Assembly: GCA_041390685.1 (NCBI GenBank)
Contig: JAWKPL010000001.1
Location: 2,542,001-2,606,000, forward strand
Length of the DNA stretch: 64,000 nucleotides
Direction of reading: 5' to 3'
Source of the DNA: JAIBBD01 sp041390685
GTDB taxonomy: Bacteria; Chloroflexota; Dehalococcoidia; UBA2979
Both the position numbers and the translations under genes were made by a program. Under the pieces are notes generated by a model. That model was not told the DNA's origin. It saw nothing but the letters and a program-made list of their open reading frames with translations, and ran no database searches. Below are positions 16,246-24,924 of this stretch, piece by piece. Position 1 is the stretch's first letter; each line of letters opens with the position of its first letter.

Positions 16246-17651
16246 GCGGCGAGATTCGTGTCGCGCTGCCTCGCGGCGAGCTGCGCGAGGCGCTCGCCAA
16301 GCAGCTGCGCGCCGTCGGCTTCGTCGCTGAAGGCTACGGCGAGGGTTCGCGCGCGTACCGCTTCACCGTCACCGGCCACCCCGGCGTGGTCGTGCGCGTC
16401 TTCTCTGACCGCGACATCCCCATCCAGGTGGCGCTGGGGCAGTACGACCTCGGGATCACGCGCAGCGCCTGGGTCGACGAACTCCTCGTACGCTACGCGC
16501 AGGACTCGATCGTCGCGCTCCGCCCGCTCGACCTTGGACGCGAGCGCCTCGTCATCGCCGCCCCGCCCGGTACGGATCTCGATGCGCTCGCCACCTCACG
16601 AGTCGTGCGCGTGGCCACGGAGTACCCCCACCTCACGTCTCGCTTCATGAACCGTCTGCGCGTTCCCTCCTACCGCCTCTATGAGGTCTGGGGACAGGCT
16701 CAGGCCTGGCCCCCTGAGGACGCGGACCTCGCCGCCGTGCCGGAGCAGACCCTGGCCGGGGAAGACCTGGTCGCCCTCGCCACCGTGCACGAGGGCTCGC
16801 CGATGCTCATCGCGAACCGTGCTTCGCTGGCCACCCGCGACCTCGCGAGCGCCCTCGATGCCCTGCTCCGTCTACCGATGCAGCCGGCGCCGGTCGGGCC
16901 GGTCGACCCCCGGCCGCTGCCGCGTGGCCGCGCCCCGCGCCTCGCGGCGCCGCCCGAGCGCACGGCGTTCCGTATCGCCGTGCCGGACGGTCACGCGCAA
17001 CGGCACACCGTTGCCGCTCTCGCCGAGGCCGGCATCAGCTTCGACGGCTACGAGGAGCGCGCCGCCGTCCGCCGCCCTCGCTCGTCGCTGCCCGGCGTCG
17101 AGGTGAAAGTCATCCGTCCGCAGGACATGCCGATGGCCGTCGCCCTGGGCGCGTACGACCTGGCCCTCACCGGCCGCGACTGGCTCGCTGCCCACCTCTC
17201 GGCCTTCCCCGGCTCGCCGGTCATCGAGCTCGCCGACCTCCGCCGCAGCCGCTACTCTCTCGGCGCCGTCGTGCCCGATGACCTGCCAGCGGATACCATC
17301 GACCAGGCCATCGCGTACTGGCGTCGCGACGACCCGAACAGGCCCATCCGCGTGGCCTCCGAATACGTCGCGCTCGCTGACGACTACGCCCGCGAACGGC
17401 GCCTCGGCCGCTACCAGGTGATCCCCATCGCCGGAGCCTCCGAGGGCTTCGTACCAGACGACGCCGAGATCCTCATCGAGGGTTCAGAGACCGGCACCAC
17501 CCTGCGCGCCAATCGGCTGCGTATGATCGATATCACGATGGAGTCGACCAACTGCGCGATCGGTGCGCTGCAGCGCCCAACCGGAGCACGCGGCGAGATG
17601 CGCGACCAGTTCGTGGAGCGGCTGCGCGCCGCTGCCTCGGTGGTGGCATAG
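16242..17651 (+). CDS. hisG: Tandem (double-length) ATP phosphoribosyltransferase HisG
   Basis: First step of histidine synthesis. At 469 residues this is about twice the normal short-form HisG (200-220). Both halves look like HisG: residues 3-215 (IRVALPRGEL, RDIPIQVALGQYDLGIT) and 240-455 (FRIAVPDG, QDMPMAVALGAYDLALTGRDWL). Only the second half keeps the PRPP loop, ETGTTLRANRL (about 423-433); the first half has QTLAGEDL there, so it is probably non-catalytic. The linker is Pro/Arg-rich. It overlaps hisZ by 4 bases. Confidence 0.88.
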   Translation: MSGEIRVALPRGELREALAKQLRAVGFVAEGYGEGSRAYRFTVTGHPGVVVRVFSDRDIPIQVALGQYDLGITRSAWVDELLVRYAQDSIVALRPLDLGRERLVIAAPPGTDLDALATSRVVRVATEYPHLTSRFMNRLRVPSYRLYEVWGQAQAWPPEDADLAAVPEQTLAGEDLVALATVHEGSPMLIANRASLATRDLASALDALLRLPMQPAPVGPVDPRPLPRGRAPRLAAPPERTAFRIAVPDGHAQRHTVAALAEAGISFDGYEERAAVRRPRSSLPGVEVKVIRPQDMPMAVALGAYDLALTGRDWLAAHLSAFPGSPVIELADLRRSRYSLGAVVPDDLPADTIDQAIAYWRRDDPNRPIRVASEYVALADDYARERRLGRYQVIPIAGASEGFVPDDAEILIEGSETGTTLRANRLRMIDITMESTNCAIGALQRPTGARGEMRDQFVERLRAAASVVA

Positions 17652-17653
17652 CC

Positions 17654-18406
17654 GTGCCCTCCCTCGGGTCGCACCTGGCCAGCGCGCGCCTCCTCGCCGG
17701 GCGTCTCGCCCACTCCGGCATCGACGAGGACCGCGGTGCCTTTTACCTCGGCGCGACCGCGCCCGACATCCGTGTCCTCACGCGCCTCGACCGCGAGCAC
17801 ACGCACTTCTTCACGCTCGACGACTTCGAGGATCAGGACTCCATCGCGCGCCTGTTCGCCGAGCACCCGCACCTGCGCGACGCAGTCGTCCTCGACGCGA
17901 CGACCCGCGCCTTCATGGCCGGCTACCTGACCCACCTGCTCATGGATCAGCGGTACATCGAGCGCATCTACCGCGAGTTCTTCGGCGCGTCGTCTGCTTA
18001 TGCCCAGGACCCGCGAGGCAACGTCCTCGATCGTCTGCTCCAGTACGAGATGGACCGCCGCGAGCGCGAGGACGTCGACGCCATGACCGAAATCCGCGAG
18101 GCCCTCGCGGGCACCAGCGCCGCTGCCGACGTCGGCTTCATCGAGCGCGCCACCCTGCAGCAGTGGCGCGAGGTGGCCTGCGATATCGCTGGCCAGCCGC
18201 CCACGTGGGACCGCTTTCAGCGCATCGCCAGTAGGCACCTGCCCGCGGCGGGCATCGATACCGAGGAAGCCCTCGAGCAGTTCTACCGCGACCTGCCCGA
18301 CCTCCTGAAGGAGACCATCGACCACGTGACCGAGGAGCGCATGCGCGAGTTCATCGACCTGACCGTGGACGACACCACCGATCGCCTGCGGGAGTACCTC
18401 CAGTGA
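17654..18406 (+). CDS. Zinc-dependent phospholipase C-like protein in the his operon
   Basis: A 250-residue protein beginning SLGSHLASARLLAG and containing GAFYLGATAPDIR, EHTHFF and GYLTHLLMDQRY, the Asp/His pattern of the PF00882-type zinc-dependent phospholipase C family. There is no signal peptide, so it probably acts in the cytoplasm and may be a metal-dependent hydrolase rather than a true phospholipase. GTG 17654 begins 2 bp after hisG, and its stop overlaps the hisD GTG, so it is locked into the operon. A link to histidine synthesis is not established. Confidence 0.72.
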   Translation: MPSLGSHLASARLLAGRLAHSGIDEDRGAFYLGATAPDIRVLTRLDREHTHFFTLDDFEDQDSIARLFAEHPHLRDAVVLDATTRAFMAGYLTHLLMDQRYIERIYREFFGASSAYAQDPRGNVLDRLLQYEMDRREREDVDAMTEIREALAGTSAAADVGFIERATLQQWREVACDIAGQPPTWDRFQRIASRHLPAAGIDTEEALEQFYRDLPDLLKETIDHVTEERMREFIDLTVDDTTDRLREYLQ

Positions 18407-19737
18407 CCGGGTACGCGCTTCGCATCGTCGAGGGCGCAGAAGCCGCGCGCGCGTCCGTCCTCCGGCGCGAGGCCGCCGAGACGACCCTCCCCGAGGCGGT
18501 ACAGCGCTCGATCATCGAGACCTTCGGCGAACCGCTCACCGCCGCTCAGGTCGTCGCCCGCATCATCGAAGATGTCCGCCGCGAGGGCGACGCCGCCGTC
18601 AAGCGCTACTCGCAGCGCTTCGACGGCTCCGCCGACGCGCCGATGGAAGTCACCCCCGAGGAGATCGACGCTGCCTTCTCGATGGTGCCGGCCGAGCTCC
18701 TCGAAGCCGTCGAGTTCATGGCCGACCGCGTGCGCGCTTTCCACGTCCACCAGCGCGAGCACGGCCCGCAGCCGTTCACCGAGCACGGCCTCGGCATGAT
18801 CGTGCGCCCCATCCAGCGCGCCGGCATCTACATGACCGGCAACGTGGCCGTGCTTCCCTCGTCAGTCGTCCACACTGCCGCGCCCGCCGTCGCCGCCGGC
18901 GTCGAGGAGATCGTCGGCGTCACCGCCGCGCGCGAGGACGGCTCCGTCCACCCGCTCAAGCTCGTCGCCTCCCGCCTGGCTGGCGTGCAGCGCGTCTTCC
19001 GCGCCTCCGGCGCGCAGGCGCTCGCTGCCCTTGCCTTCGGCACGGACTCCATCCCCCGCGTCGAAAAGGTCTTTGGCCCCGGGAACATCTTCGTGACCCT
19101 CGCCAAGCAACAGCTCTACGGCCAGGTCGGCATCGACGCTCTCTACGGCCCCACCGAGACCGTCGTCCTCGCGGACGACTCCGCTGCCCCCGACCTCTGT
19201 GCCGCTGACCTCCTCGCCCAGGCGGAGCACGACGCGCTCGCCCGCCCCGTCCTCATCACCACGAGCCTCGACCACGCCCGCGAGGTCGCCGAGGAGCTCG
19301 AGGCCCAGCTTGCAGACCTTGAGCGCGGCGCAGTCGCCCGTGCCGCCATCGAGCGGGGCGGCGCCGTCGTCGCCGCCACCCTCGACGAGGCCATCATGCT
19401 CGCGAACGAGTTCGCCCCGGAGCACCTCTGCCTCGTCACCCGCGACCCCGAGGCCGTGGCCGCGCGTATCGAGAACGCCGGCGGTCTCTTCATCGGCGAA
19501 TCCTCCCCGGAGGTGCTCGGCGACTACGTCGCCGGCCCGAGCCACGTCATGCCCACCGGCGGCTCGGCCCGCTTCGCCTCACCCCTCACCGTCAACGACT
19601 TCCTGAAGACGATCTCCACCATCGCCCTCTCCGAGGACGAGTTGCGCCGCATCGGCCCCTACGCCGCCGCCCTCGCACGCGCTGAGGGCCTCACCGGCCA
19701 CGCCCGCTCCATCGAGCTCCGTCTCGAGGGCCGCTAG
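18403..19737 (+). CDS. hisD: Histidinol dehydrogenase
   Basis: NAD-dependent oxidation of L-histidinol to L-histidine, the last two steps of the pathway. The 444-residue protein has QRAGIYMTGNVAVLPSSVVHTAAPAVAAGV, RASGAQALAALAFGT, KVFGPGNIFVTLAKQQLYG, GPTETVVLADD, LLAQAEHD and FAPEHLCL, covering substrate, zinc and NAD elements. Catalytic His/Glu lie in the EFAPEHL segment. The GTG start overlaps the upstream gene; hisC follows with zero spacing. Confidence 0.95.
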   Translation: MTGYALRIVEGAEAARASVLRREAAETTLPEAVQRSIIETFGEPLTAAQVVARIIEDVRREGDAAVKRYSQRFDGSADAPMEVTPEEIDAAFSMVPAELLEAVEFMADRVRAFHVHQREHGPQPFTEHGLGMIVRPIQRAGIYMTGNVAVLPSSVVHTAAPAVAAGVEEIVGVTAAREDGSVHPLKLVASRLAGVQRVFRASGAQALAALAFGTDSIPRVEKVFGPGNIFVTLAKQQLYGQVGIDALYGPTETVVLADDSAAPDLCAADLLAQAEHDALARPVLITTSLDHAREVAEELEAQLADLERGAVARAAIERGGAVVAATLDEAIMLANEFAPEHLCLVTRDPEAVAARIENAGGLFIGESSPEVLGDYVAGPSHVMPTGGSARFASPLTVNDFLKTISTIALSEDELRRIGPYAAALARAEGLTGHARSIELRLEGR

Positions 19738-20838
19738 ATGCCGCCCTTTGATCTCGCCGCCGCCCTCCGCCCCGCCCTCCGCGGCATGCAGGGCTACAGC
19801 CCGATCGCTCCACCCGAGGAGGTCGCCGCCCGCTACGGCATCCCCGTGGAACGCATCGTGAAGCTCGATGCCAACGAGAACCCGTACGGCCCATCGCCGC
19901 GCGCCCTCGAGGCGGTCCGCGCCCTCGTCGGCGCCAACCGCTACCCCGACCCCGACCAGCGCGCCATCCGCGCGGCCCTGGCCGCCCGCCACGGCGTCGA
20001 CCCCGACTGCATCGTCGCCGGCGCCGGCTCTGATGAGATCATCGACCTGCTCTTCCGCTCCTTCGTCAGCCCCGGCGACCGCGTCGTGGTCGCCTCCCCC
20101 ACCTTCGGCATGTACGCCTTCGACGGTGAGCTGCAGGGCGCCGAGGTCGTCGACGTCCCGCTGCGCGATGGCTGGGCGTTCGACGCCGAGGCCCTCGTCG
20201 AGGCGGCCTCGACCGCTCGTCTCGCCTGCATCCCCTCCCCGAACAACCCGACCGGCAACCTGCTCCCACGCGACCTCGCCGAGGCCATCGCCGGCTCCGG
20301 AGCCCTCCTCGTCGTCGACGAGGCCTACATCGAGTTCTCGCACGCCGAGTCGCTGGCCGCCGCCGCCGCTGCGGGCGGCTCCATCGTGGTGCTGCGCACC
20401 TTCAGCAAGTGGGGCGGCCTCGCCGGCCTCCGCATCGGCTACGGCATCATGCCCCGCGAGGTCGCCCGGACGCTCATGCTCGTCAAGCAGCCCTACGGCG
20501 TGAACGTCGCCGCCGAGGCCGCCGCGCTCGCGTCCCTCGAGGATGTGGCGCTCCTCGATGAACGAGCCTGCACCCTCGCCGGCGAGCGCGATCGCATGGC
20601 CGAGGCCGTGCGCGCCCTCGGCTGGCTCGAACCCGCCCCCTCCGAGGCGAACTTCGTCCTCTGCCGCCTCCTCCGCTCCGACGGTGTGACCGTCCGCGAG
20701 GCGCTCCGTCGTCGCGGCATCTTCGTCCGCACCTTCGACCACCCCCGCCTGACCAATCACGTCCGCATCTCCGCCGGACGCCCCGAGGACACCGAGCGGC
20801 TGCTCGCCGCGCTCAACGAGATCGAGGGACAGCTGTGA
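19738..20838 (+). CDS. hisC: Histidinol-phosphate aminotransferase
   Basis: PLP-dependent fold-type I transaminase of the histidine pathway, 366 residues. It shows KLDANENPYGPSP, GAGSDEIIDLL, PNNPTGN, VVDEAYIEF and the PLP lysine segment RTFSKWGGLAGLRIGY. The closing FDHPRLTNHVRISAG is also typical of HisC. The ATG directly abuts the hisD TAG; the stop overlaps hisB (GTGA). Confidence 0.95.
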   Translation: MPPFDLAAALRPALRGMQGYSPIAPPEEVAARYGIPVERIVKLDANENPYGPSPRALEAVRALVGANRYPDPDQRAIRAALAARHGVDPDCIVAGAGSDEIIDLLFRSFVSPGDRVVVASPTFGMYAFDGELQGAEVVDVPLRDGWAFDAEALVEAASTARLACIPSPNNPTGNLLPRDLAEAIAGSGALLVVDEAYIEFSHAESLAAAAAAGGSIVVLRTFSKWGGLAGLRIGYGIMPREVARTLMLVKQPYGVNVAAEAAALASLEDVALLDERACTLAGERDRMAEAVRALGWLEPAPSEANFVLCRLLRSDGVTVREALRRRGIFVRTFDHPRLTNHVRISAGRPEDTERLLAALNEIEGQL

Positions 20839-21443
20839 CGAATAGCCTCGGACGCCGCGCCGTCGTCGACCGCGAGACCGCGGAGACCCGCATCCACGTC
20901 GACCTCCAGGTCGACGGCCGCGGACTCGCCACCGTCCGCACGGGCATCGGCTTCTACGACCACATGCTGAGCGCCTTCGCGAAGCACGGCCGCTTCGACC
21001 TCGAACTGACCTGCGAAGGCGACCTCGAGGTGGACGCGCACCACACGATGGAGGACTGCGCCATCGCCCTCGGCGCCGCCTTCGACCGCGCCCTCGGCGA
21101 CCGCGCCGGCCTGGTGCGTATGGGCGACGCCCTCGTCCCCCTGGACGAGGCGCTGATTCAGGCCGCCATCGACCTCTCCGGCCGCCCCTTCGCCGCCATC
21201 TCGCTCGCCTTCGGCGGCGAGCGCATCGGCGAGGCCCCCACCGAGATGGTCGCGCACGTGCTGCAGTCGTTCTCCGTCGGCGCGCGCCTCACGCTGCACG
21301 TCCGCCAGCTCTCCGGCGCCAACGACCACCACATCGCCGAGGCCACGATGAAGGCCCTCGGACGCGCCCTCGATGCCGCCACCCGCCCCGACGACCGCAT
21401 CGCCGGCGAAGTCCCGAGCACGAAGGGCACCCTGACGACATAA
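20835..21443 (+). CDS. hisB: Imidazoleglycerol-phosphate dehydratase
   Basis: A monofunctional 202-residue dehydratase containing GIGFYDHMLSAFAKHG, DLEVDAHHTMEDCAIALG and GANDHHIAEATMKALGRAL, which are the manganese-binding histidine clusters. There is no N-terminal histidinol-phosphatase domain, so that step needs another enzyme (see the gene at 24921). It ends only 4 bp before the stop of the opposing CDF gene, with no terminator visible between. hisH, hisA, hisF and hisI are not in the window. Confidence 0.95.
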   Translation: MTNSLGRRAVVDRETAETRIHVDLQVDGRGLATVRTGIGFYDHMLSAFAKHGRFDLELTCEGDLEVDAHHTMEDCAIALGAAFDRALGDRAGLVRMGDALVPLDEALIQAAIDLSGRPFAAISLAFGGERIGEAPTEMVAHVLQSFSVGARLTLHVRQLSGANDHHIAEATMKALGRALDAATRPDDRIAGEVPSTKGTLTT

Positions 21444-21447
21444 CCGG

Positions 21448-22338
21448 TCAGCGTGACGCAGCGCCGATGTGCACCAGCACCTCGGCGATACCGCCCACCT
21501 CCCCGCGCAGCCTCGCATCGACGGCCTGAGCGATCGCGTGCGCCTCCTGCACCGTGAGTCCGGGATCGACGTGGATATGCAGGTCGACGCGCACCTGCCC
21601 CGGCTCGCCGCGCGACCGCACGGCATGACAGTCCTCGACACCGGCGACGCCACACGCCAGGAGGCGCAGCTGCTCCACATCCAGCGGGGTCACATCCGTG
21701 AGCGTCGCCGCGGCGTCGCGCACGATCGACCAGGCGCGCCATGCCACCACGCCGCCCATCACGAGTGCGACGAGGGGGTCGAAGCGCAGCAGCCCGCCGT
21801 AGCTGGCAGCGATGCCCGCCAGCACAGCGATCGCCGCCACTGCATCGGCAAGGCTGTGGGTCGCCTCGGAACGCAGGATCCGGCTCGACAGGTGCGCGTC
21901 TGCTCGCCGGAGCACGAGGAACAGCCCGCCGTTGGCCGCCGCCGACGCGGCCATCAGCGCGATCCCCCACCCGCCCCGCGAGACCTCCTCCGGATGGATC
22001 AGTCGGGGGATCGCGACCGCCGCGATCAGCCCGACGGCCGCGAGGAGCAACATGCCGATCACGAGTGCGCTCAGCGACTCGAAGCGCTCGTAGCCGTAGG
22101 GGTGCCGTGCGTCGGCCGGTCGCGTGCTCAGCCAGATGCCGCCCAGCGACGAGACGTGCGCCGCCGCGCCGATCGTGACGTGCACCGCACTGGCCGTGAT
22201 CCCGGCGCTACCGGTGAACCACGCGCCGCCGAACTGCGCCATCGCCAGGAGCGCGTGCACACCGACGGCCAGTGCCAGCGGTCGCACGAGCGCACGCCGT
22301 CGCTGCGCCCCCGTCTCCCGAGACGGCCCGCCCTGCAT
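21448..22338 (-). CDS. Cation diffusion facilitator family transporter
   Basis: A 296-residue, six-helix CDF protein exporting divalent cations such as zinc. Metal-site features are in the second helix and in HSLADAVAAIAVL, and the loop RHPYGYERFESLSALVIG is a CDF signature. The cytoplasmic C-terminal domain (VEDCHAVRSRG, DLHIHVDPGLTVQEAHAIA) is also typical. The second helix reads SAVHVTIGAAAHVSS rather than the common HxxxD arrangement, so metal preference may differ. ATG 22338 overlaps the ZIP stop by one base. Confidence 0.88.
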   Translation of the reverse strand: MQGGPSRETGAQRRRALVRPLALAVGVHALLAMAQFGGAWFTGSAGITASAVHVTIGAAAHVSSLGGIWLSTRPADARHPYGYERFESLSALVIGMLLLAAVGLIAAVAIPRLIHPEEVSRGGWGIALMAASAAANGGLFLVLRRADAHLSSRILRSEATHSLADAVAAIAVLAGIAASYGGLLRFDPLVALVMGGVVAWRAWSIVRDAAATLTDVTPLDVEQLRLLACGVAGVEDCHAVRSRGEPGQVRVDLHIHVDPGLTVQEAHAIAQAVDARLRGEVGGIAEVLVHIGAASR

Positions 22339-23078
22339 CACGCCACCTCCATCGAGGCGAGGCCGTAAAGGCCGGGCAGTGACAGCGCGAAGAGCCCGGT
22401 CAACACCAGCTTCTCGCGAAGACCAATGGGCTCGCGCAGCTCGGGCAGGAGGTCGCTGCTGGCGATGTAGATGAAGTTCCCCGCCGCGAACGGCACAAGC
22501 AGCTCCGTGTCGATCCCTCCCGATGCCACGTAAGCCACGAGCGCGCCCACGAGGAACGTGAGGCCGGAGAGCAGGTTGTACGTGAGCGCCTGCCGCTTCC
22601 TCCAGCCCCGGCTGACCAGGATGCCGAAGTCGCCGAGCTCCTGAGGCACCTCGTGGGCCGCGGCGACGAACCACGTAACGATGCCAAGGCGGGCGTCGAT
22701 CAAGAACGTACCCGCGACGGCGATGCCTCCAAGCAGGTTGTGCAGCCCGTCGGCCAGCAGGATCAGATAACCCAGCGGCTCGTGGGCAGCCACGAGGCGG
22801 TGCGAGTGGTGCCAGTGCAGGAACTGCTCAAGGAGGAAGAAGACGACGAACCCCGCCGCGAGCGATCCGTACACCGGCAGTTCGTTGCCGATGTGATCGA
22901 CCGCCTCCGGCAGCAGGTGAAAGAGCGCCCCGCCGAACAGCGAACCGGCGGCCACCGCCACCAGCGGGTTGAGCAACCGGTCGAGCCACCGCGGGGGCAG
23001 CACCAGCGTCACCGCACCGCTCAGCGCGATCGCCGACATGGCGAGCCCGCCCGCCACGATCCAGGCGAGCTCACTCAC
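22338..23078 (-). CDS. ZIP family metal transporter
   Basis: A 246-residue integral membrane protein with about eight helices. Helix IV has ADGLHNLLGGIAVA and helix V has AAHEVPQELGDFGIL, the paired His/Glu/Asn metal site of ZIP transporters, with a His-rich loop WHHSHRL before it. It moves zinc or other divalent cations into the cytoplasm. GTG 23078 is chosen because it begins the first helix; a longer frame to 23123 exists. It is coupled to the CDF exporter by a TGATG overlap, so importer and exporter are co-transcribed. Confidence 0.87.
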   Translation of the reverse strand: MSELAWIVAGGLAMSAIALSGAVTLVLPPRWLDRLLNPLVAVAAGSLFGGALFHLLPEAVDHIGNELPVYGSLAAGFVVFFLLEQFLHWHHSHRLVAAHEPLGYLILLADGLHNLLGGIAVAGTFLIDARLGIVTWFVAAAHEVPQELGDFGILVSRGWRKRQALTYNLLSGLTFLVGALVAYVASGGIDTELLVPFAAGNFIYIASSDLLPELREPIGLREKLVLTGLFALSLPGLYGLASMEVA

Positions 23079-23171
23079 ACGCGACCTCGCGCGTTGGCAC
23101 GGTCCCGCGTCGCGCAAGACCACGCGCGCAGCACAGCACGGCGCTCCACCGGCCGGGACTCCGACGCGTCG

Positions 23172-23648
23172 TTACTCGACGAGGCTGCGGAGCATCCAGG
23201 CCGTCTTCTCGTGCACCTGCAAGCGCTGGGTAAGAAGGTCTGCGGTCACCTGATCGTCGGCAGACTCCGCAGGCGCGAAGGCGCCGCGAATGGTCTGAGC
23301 GACAGCCTCATGTCCGGCCAGCAGTTCCTCGATCATCGCGCCGGCGTCCGGCACTCCATTCGGTTCCCGGATCGAGGTCAGCATCATGAACTGCCGGTAC
23401 GTCGCCGGGGCGTGCGCTCCCAGCGCTCGGATCCGCTCCGCGACCAGGTCGGTCGCGAGCCACAGCTCGTTGTACTGCTCCTCGAACATTAGATGCAGTT
23501 CGCGGAACCGCGGCCCCGTCACGTTCCAGTGGAAGTTGTGGGTCTTCAGGTACAGCGTGAACGTATCCGCGAGCACGGGACCCAGCGCCTCGGCGACTGC
23601 GGCGCGGGCCGCTGCCTCGCCAGTCGCCACGTCCTGTCGGTCGACCAC
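23172..23648 (-). CDS. dps: Dps family DNA-binding/ferritin-like protein
   Basis: A 158-residue Dps protein forming 12-mers that oxidise and store iron and protect DNA. THNFHWNVTGPRFRELHLMFEEQYNELWLATDLVAERI supplies the inter-subunit ferroxidase site (His, His, Asp/Glu). GTG 23648 is preceded by AAGGAGGGAC at good spacing. The N-terminal extension is short and not strongly basic, so DNA binding is uncertain. It lies downstream of no clear operon partner but next to metal transporters. Confidence 0.92.
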   Translation of the reverse strand: MVDRQDVATGEAAARAAVAEALGPVLADTFTLYLKTHNFHWNVTGPRFRELHLMFEEQYNELWLATDLVAERIRALGAHAPATYRQFMMLTSIREPNGVPDAGAMIEELLAGHEAVAQTIRGAFAPAESADDQVTADLLTQRLQVHEKTAWMLRSLVE

Positions 23649-23919
23649 AGTGGTGTCCCTCCTTGAATCCGCACCCGCCAGGTCCGCGACCGCATGCGCT
23701 CGGGAGCGCAGCGACGAGGAATTCCCCGGTCACCGGCGGTCGAGGGGTTCAGAGGTTCGATAGTCATCGCTCGGCCGGATCGGCCGCGCCACCTGCCTCG
23801 ACGCCATGCCCATCATGACAGCGGTGATCGAGGACTGCCGCCCCCTTCGTCGCTGCTTCCGGGAACCGATCGTCCTGAACCTGCTCAATCATCCGTCCGG
23901 CCGGCAACACGCGAGACGG
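23649..23919. other. 271-bp intergenic stretch without recognised features
   Basis: Between dps and mgtC, both on the minus strand. Apart from the dps ribosome site I see no tRNA, hairpin terminator or conserved frame. Confidence 0.5.
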
Positions 23920-24417
23920 CTACCCTTCGCCCTCGAACGGCCCTTGAGGGTTCCCCGTGTCTTCTCGCGCCTCGTCCCGTCGCGTCCGGTCGGGGTCCCC
24001 ATGCCGCTCCAGCCCGAGCCGGTAGATCATGTCCGACAGCGGCGACAGCTCGAGGAGCACCACGACCGTCGCCGTGATCAACACCGCGGTCAGCCACATG
24101 TTCTCCGCAACCGCGAGCCCGATGCCCGCCAGCACCCACACGGTCGCCGCCGTCGTCACGCCCCGCACGTCATGGCCCCGCTGGAAGATCAGCCCCGCGC
24201 CGAGGAACCCGATGCCCTGCACCACGCCGGCCGCCACGCGCGAGTCCCCGTACAGCACGCTCGTCTCCCCGAACAGCGCCGCCCCCGCGCACACCAGCGC
24301 CGAGGTCCGCACCCCCGCCTCGTGGCCGCGATACTCCCGCTCGATGCCAATCGCCGCGCCGAGGACCAGCGCCAGCAACAGCCGCCCGACCACCTCGATC
24401 TGGTCGCCGTTGGTCAT
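23920..24417 (-). CDS. mgtC: MgtC family membrane protein
   Basis: A 165-residue protein with four to five hydrophobic helices and the MgtC signatures GAAIGIEREYRGHEAGVRT, SRVAAGVVQGIGFLGAGLIFQ and VRGVTTAATVWVLAGIGLA. MgtC proteins modulate F1Fo-ATPase and support growth in low magnesium. The C terminus ends in a charged tail without the ACT-like domain of longer homologues. Regulation is not evident from the sequence. Confidence 0.9.
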   Translation of the reverse strand: MTNGDQIEVVGRLLLALVLGAAIGIEREYRGHEAGVRTSALVCAGAALFGETSVLYGDSRVAAGVVQGIGFLGAGLIFQRGHDVRGVTTAATVWVLAGIGLAVAENMWLTAVLITATVVVLLELSPLSDMIYRLGLERHGDPDRTRRDEAREDTGNPQGPFEGEG

Positions 24418-24519
24418 CGGCGCACGCTCCCCGCTCGTTGGCTGGACACAACGCCAGTCGAGGCCAGATCGTAGCAGTACGGCCGAATCAGGCCGCGCTG
24501 AGGAAGGTCAGCCCGCTCG

Positions 24520-24924
24520 ATGAACCTCGACTACGCGTTTCTCTGTGACAGCGCCCAGGAAGGCGGCGGGAAGGTCCACGCCCTCGGCATCGGTTTCGAC
24601 ACCATCGCCGCCGCCGGGGCCCCCGTGACCCACCCCCTGCTCACCGTGGTCCTTCAGCTCCGCTACTCGGTCGCCGAGGCCGGCGACAAGGCGCTCTCCG
24701 TCCGCCTCATCGACGCCGACGGCCGCAACGTCGTGAACCCCGTCGACCACACGGTGCCCTTCCCCTCGCCCGAGGGCGCCCGCACCAACACCGCGCGCCT
24801 CATCGTCGCCTTCGCCGGCGTCCAGTTCGCCGCCTTCGGCGACTACGCCGTCCACGTCACGGTAAACGGCGGCGAGATCGCCAGCCTCCCGCTGTCGCTC
24901 GTTCCCGCCGCGCCCCCCGCATGA
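24520..24924 (+). CDS. Conserved small protein (DUF6941-like)
   Basis: A 134-residue predicted beta-rich protein starting MNLDYAFLCDSAQEGGGKVHALGIGFDTI, resembling the DUF6941 family of unknown function. It has no signal peptide or transmembrane helix. A GAGGAAGG sequence lies about 13 bp before the ATG. The stop overlaps the ATG of the phosphatase gene (ATGA), so the two are coupled, but no functional link is known. Confidence 0.75.
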   Translation: MNLDYAFLCDSAQEGGGKVHALGIGFDTIAAAGAPVTHPLLTVVLQLRYSVAEAGDKALSVRLIDADGRNVVNPVDHTVPFPSPEGARTNTARLIVAFAGVQFAAFGDYAVHVTVNGGEIASLPLSLVPAAPPA

